A model generated the notes under the pieces. The model was not told where the DNA came from and made no database searches. It saw only the letters and a list, made by a program, of their open reading frames with translations. Position numbers and translations under genes: made by a program. A stretch of 64,000 nt of DNA, from the NCBI RefSeq assembly GCF_023091745.1, contig NC_068910.1:4500272-4564271 (forward strand). Direction: 5' to 3'. Origin of the DNA: Budorcas taxicolor. Lineage: Eukaryota; Chordata; Mammalia; Artiodactyla; Bovidae. Below, piece by piece: positions 38,401 to 41,400 of this stretch (the stretch's first letter is position 1; each line of letters opens with the position of its first letter).

Positions 38401-41400
38401 AGGCGACCTCCTGTCCCACTTTCAAACCGCATTCACGAAGTGAGGGAAGGGATCCGATCTACATGCGATGCAGGCTCATTCCCTCCCTCACTTTCTCAGA
38501 ATAGTCCAAAGACCCAAATACGCCCAAAACAATCACTGACAAAGCTGAGGGCCTCTGAAGCCTGGGAGCCAAGGTTCCCCACCTCTTCATTGTCTTCAAG
38601 GTGGCGGGCAAGGGGCAGAGCCTGCCAGGAGAGGAGCTGGAATGTCCAAGGCCACCCCAACCGGGGCTCTGGAGTTCCAGGCCCCAAAGGAAAGAGCATG
38701 AGGGTCGGGTATCCACAGGTCTGGAGGAGCCACCTCGCTTGGGGGTCAGACATTCCTGGAGAGGAGATGGGAGACCAGGGTCCTGGCCCCCGTGGTCAGC
38801 CCCACCGAGGCCCCCTGCTGCTGCGGCGGTCAGGCCCCAGGAGGTTGGGAGGGAGACGGACTCTAGGCCCCTGGTACTCACCCCCGCCCCCGACCGAACT
38901 CACTCTCTCCCCATTTACCTCTGTCTCAGCCCCTACCCCGCTTTCCACCCTAGTGCCGGGCTGGACGGGGCCGCTCCCTCCTCCATCCTGTCTGTCCCCA
39001 CCTCTGGGGCATGCGAACCCGTCCAGAGCCCCCTGCTTCCATCCATGCGCTCAGACCAGGCCCGCCAGGCTGCTCATACCCATCCCCCAGGAACGAGGCC
39101 CGGCTGGCTGCCCCCACGGCTGCCCCAGCGTCCACCACAGGGCCCAGCACGCAGTAGGTGCTTAAGAAATACGTGCAAATACAGGAGGAACCCATTTGCC
39201 TGTAAGATGGCACCAGCCTCCTTCCTTCTCACCCTGCTTCTCCTCTGTCCTTCTCAACTAGCAACTTTCTAAACTAGCTCCGCTAAATGTAATCCCAGTA
39301 ACTGCAAGCACCTGTGCCCAGCACGCTGCTAGAGGCCTCACCTGTGGTAATCCCACCGCAGTCCTGGAAGGGCGGTACTTTTGTTATCACTCCCATTCTA
39401 CAGACGGGGAAACTGAGATGCTCCTTCAGATCGGATGCTCTGGCTGAAGCCCTTAGAGTCCCCCACCCCCCTACCCCGTGTCCCCAGGACACAGCCGTGC
39501 CGAGGGCAGGCCCGCCTACCCCCTGACCCAGCTCATACTTCCCGATCCCTGCCCCGGCACACTGTTCACCCTGCACCGCCCCAGCCCGCCTTGCCGCTCC
39601 AGGCCCTTGGACCTGTGACCCTTGACCTGGACCCCTTCCTTCTTCTCCTGCCATCTTCATAAGCCCAACTCCTGTTCGCCCACCCACCTGCGCTTTTACA
39701 CCACTCTCCCCAGAGGCCTGGAGGCCCCTCTGAGCTCCCCCATCACAGCGCCCACGCCCTGGCCACGTGTCCGGGCCTCCACTCGCCTAGCACGGTCCAC
39801 GAGAGCAGACGGTGAGAGAGCCTCCACTGGGCCCCAGTAACACCACAGGGACTTAGGCAATGTTTCTGGGGTCTTCAGGGCTGCAGAATAAGCCAGGAGA
39901 GGTCACTGGTTGATGTCCAGGACTAAGCTCAGACGTGCTACTAACACCCCGGGCGCCCGTTGTGTGCTGGATACTGAAAATTAACTGATTTGGTCCTTAT
40001 CAATCCTTAGAGACGAGGGTTGACGGTTGGACGGCATCACTGACTCAATGGACATGAGTTTAAGCAAGCTCCGGGAGTCGGTGATAGACAGGGAGGCCTG
40101 GCGTGCTGTAGTCCATGGGGTCGCAGAGAGTCAGACACGACTGAGCGACTGAACTGAATTGAACTGAACTGAATCCTTAGTGATCTAAGGTCCCCACTTT
40201 ACAGAGGAGGCAACTAAGCCTCAGAGAGAGAAGCCACTTGTCGAGGTCACACAGCTGGGAAGCAGCAAGAGCAGGATTTAACCCAGCGTGCGAAGTCCAC
40301 ATCCTTAGCTTTTACGGGGGCAGCGGGCGAGAAAAACCACTGCCCTTCCCACTGCCGCCTGCCCCCCAGGGCTAGAGGTCTGGACCGGGGACCCTGCACA
40401 CATCTGGGAGCAGCCCTGGCCTGTGCCCACAGCTGGGCACAGGGAAGGGAAGGGGGTGTGGAGGACACAGGGAGAGTGCCAGGCAGGGCCAGGAATCGGC
40501 CCTGGGGTGGCAAGGAGGCACTGGGCCACTGTTCCTGGGGCGGTGTCCCTGCAGAGGCCCTGCCCCCCAGGAAAGGGAAGCCCCAGCCCCCTTCAGCAGA
40601 GTGACTCACGGCAGCAGGCCAGGCCAGGCTGGGGACGAGGGACCGTGGGAACCAGGGCGGCTCCTGCCGGAGGGGGAAGGGAGGCTGCGGCCTGAGGAAT
40701 CCCACAGATGGCCTCACACCGTGGGCCCGGACGGCCGCGCAGGCCTGGAAAGGCCCTTCCAACGGGGTCTCTCCTCCAGGGATCAGGGAGACTCCCCATT
40801 CCCCTCCTGCAGCTCTGAGACCCACCCTGGACACAAAGCTTGTGTCCCACAGCCCGGCGGAGCTTGAGGGTTTCAGGGAGGGGAAGAGTGGATGTCCCAA
40901 GCACGGCGCTGGGCGGCTGCTGTCTCCCGGTCCGCCCACCCCGCTCACCCACCGTGACCTTCACTTTCAGGGCAGCCGGCCAGCCGAGTGGTGGGCACTG
41001 GTGGGGGCCAGGGCGGGGGCCAGCCCAGCTGCAGCGAAGGAATTTGTGTTTTACCAAAGCTCCAGTGTTGGGCACACCCACAGGGGGAATAATTCATCTC
41101 GTGACCAGCTTGCTGACCAGCCCCAGGGAGGGCTCCTTCCCGTCCTCTCCAGGGAAGGCTGAGTTCTGCACTTGAAGAAGTCGAGGTTTCCGAGGGGAGC
41201 GGCCAGGGGTCCCCTGACTCAGCTGGGGATGGAGAAAGCGGAAAAGGCACGGGGGTCCACCTCTAGGGCCCCCTGAAGAAGGGACCCCTTGCTGGTTGGC
41301 TTCCTTGAGGACCACACAATTCCCTCCAGCGCCCTTGAGTCACGTTCACCCCAGATCAACGGAGATATCAAACCCCCAGCCTGGACATCCCCTCGCCCCT

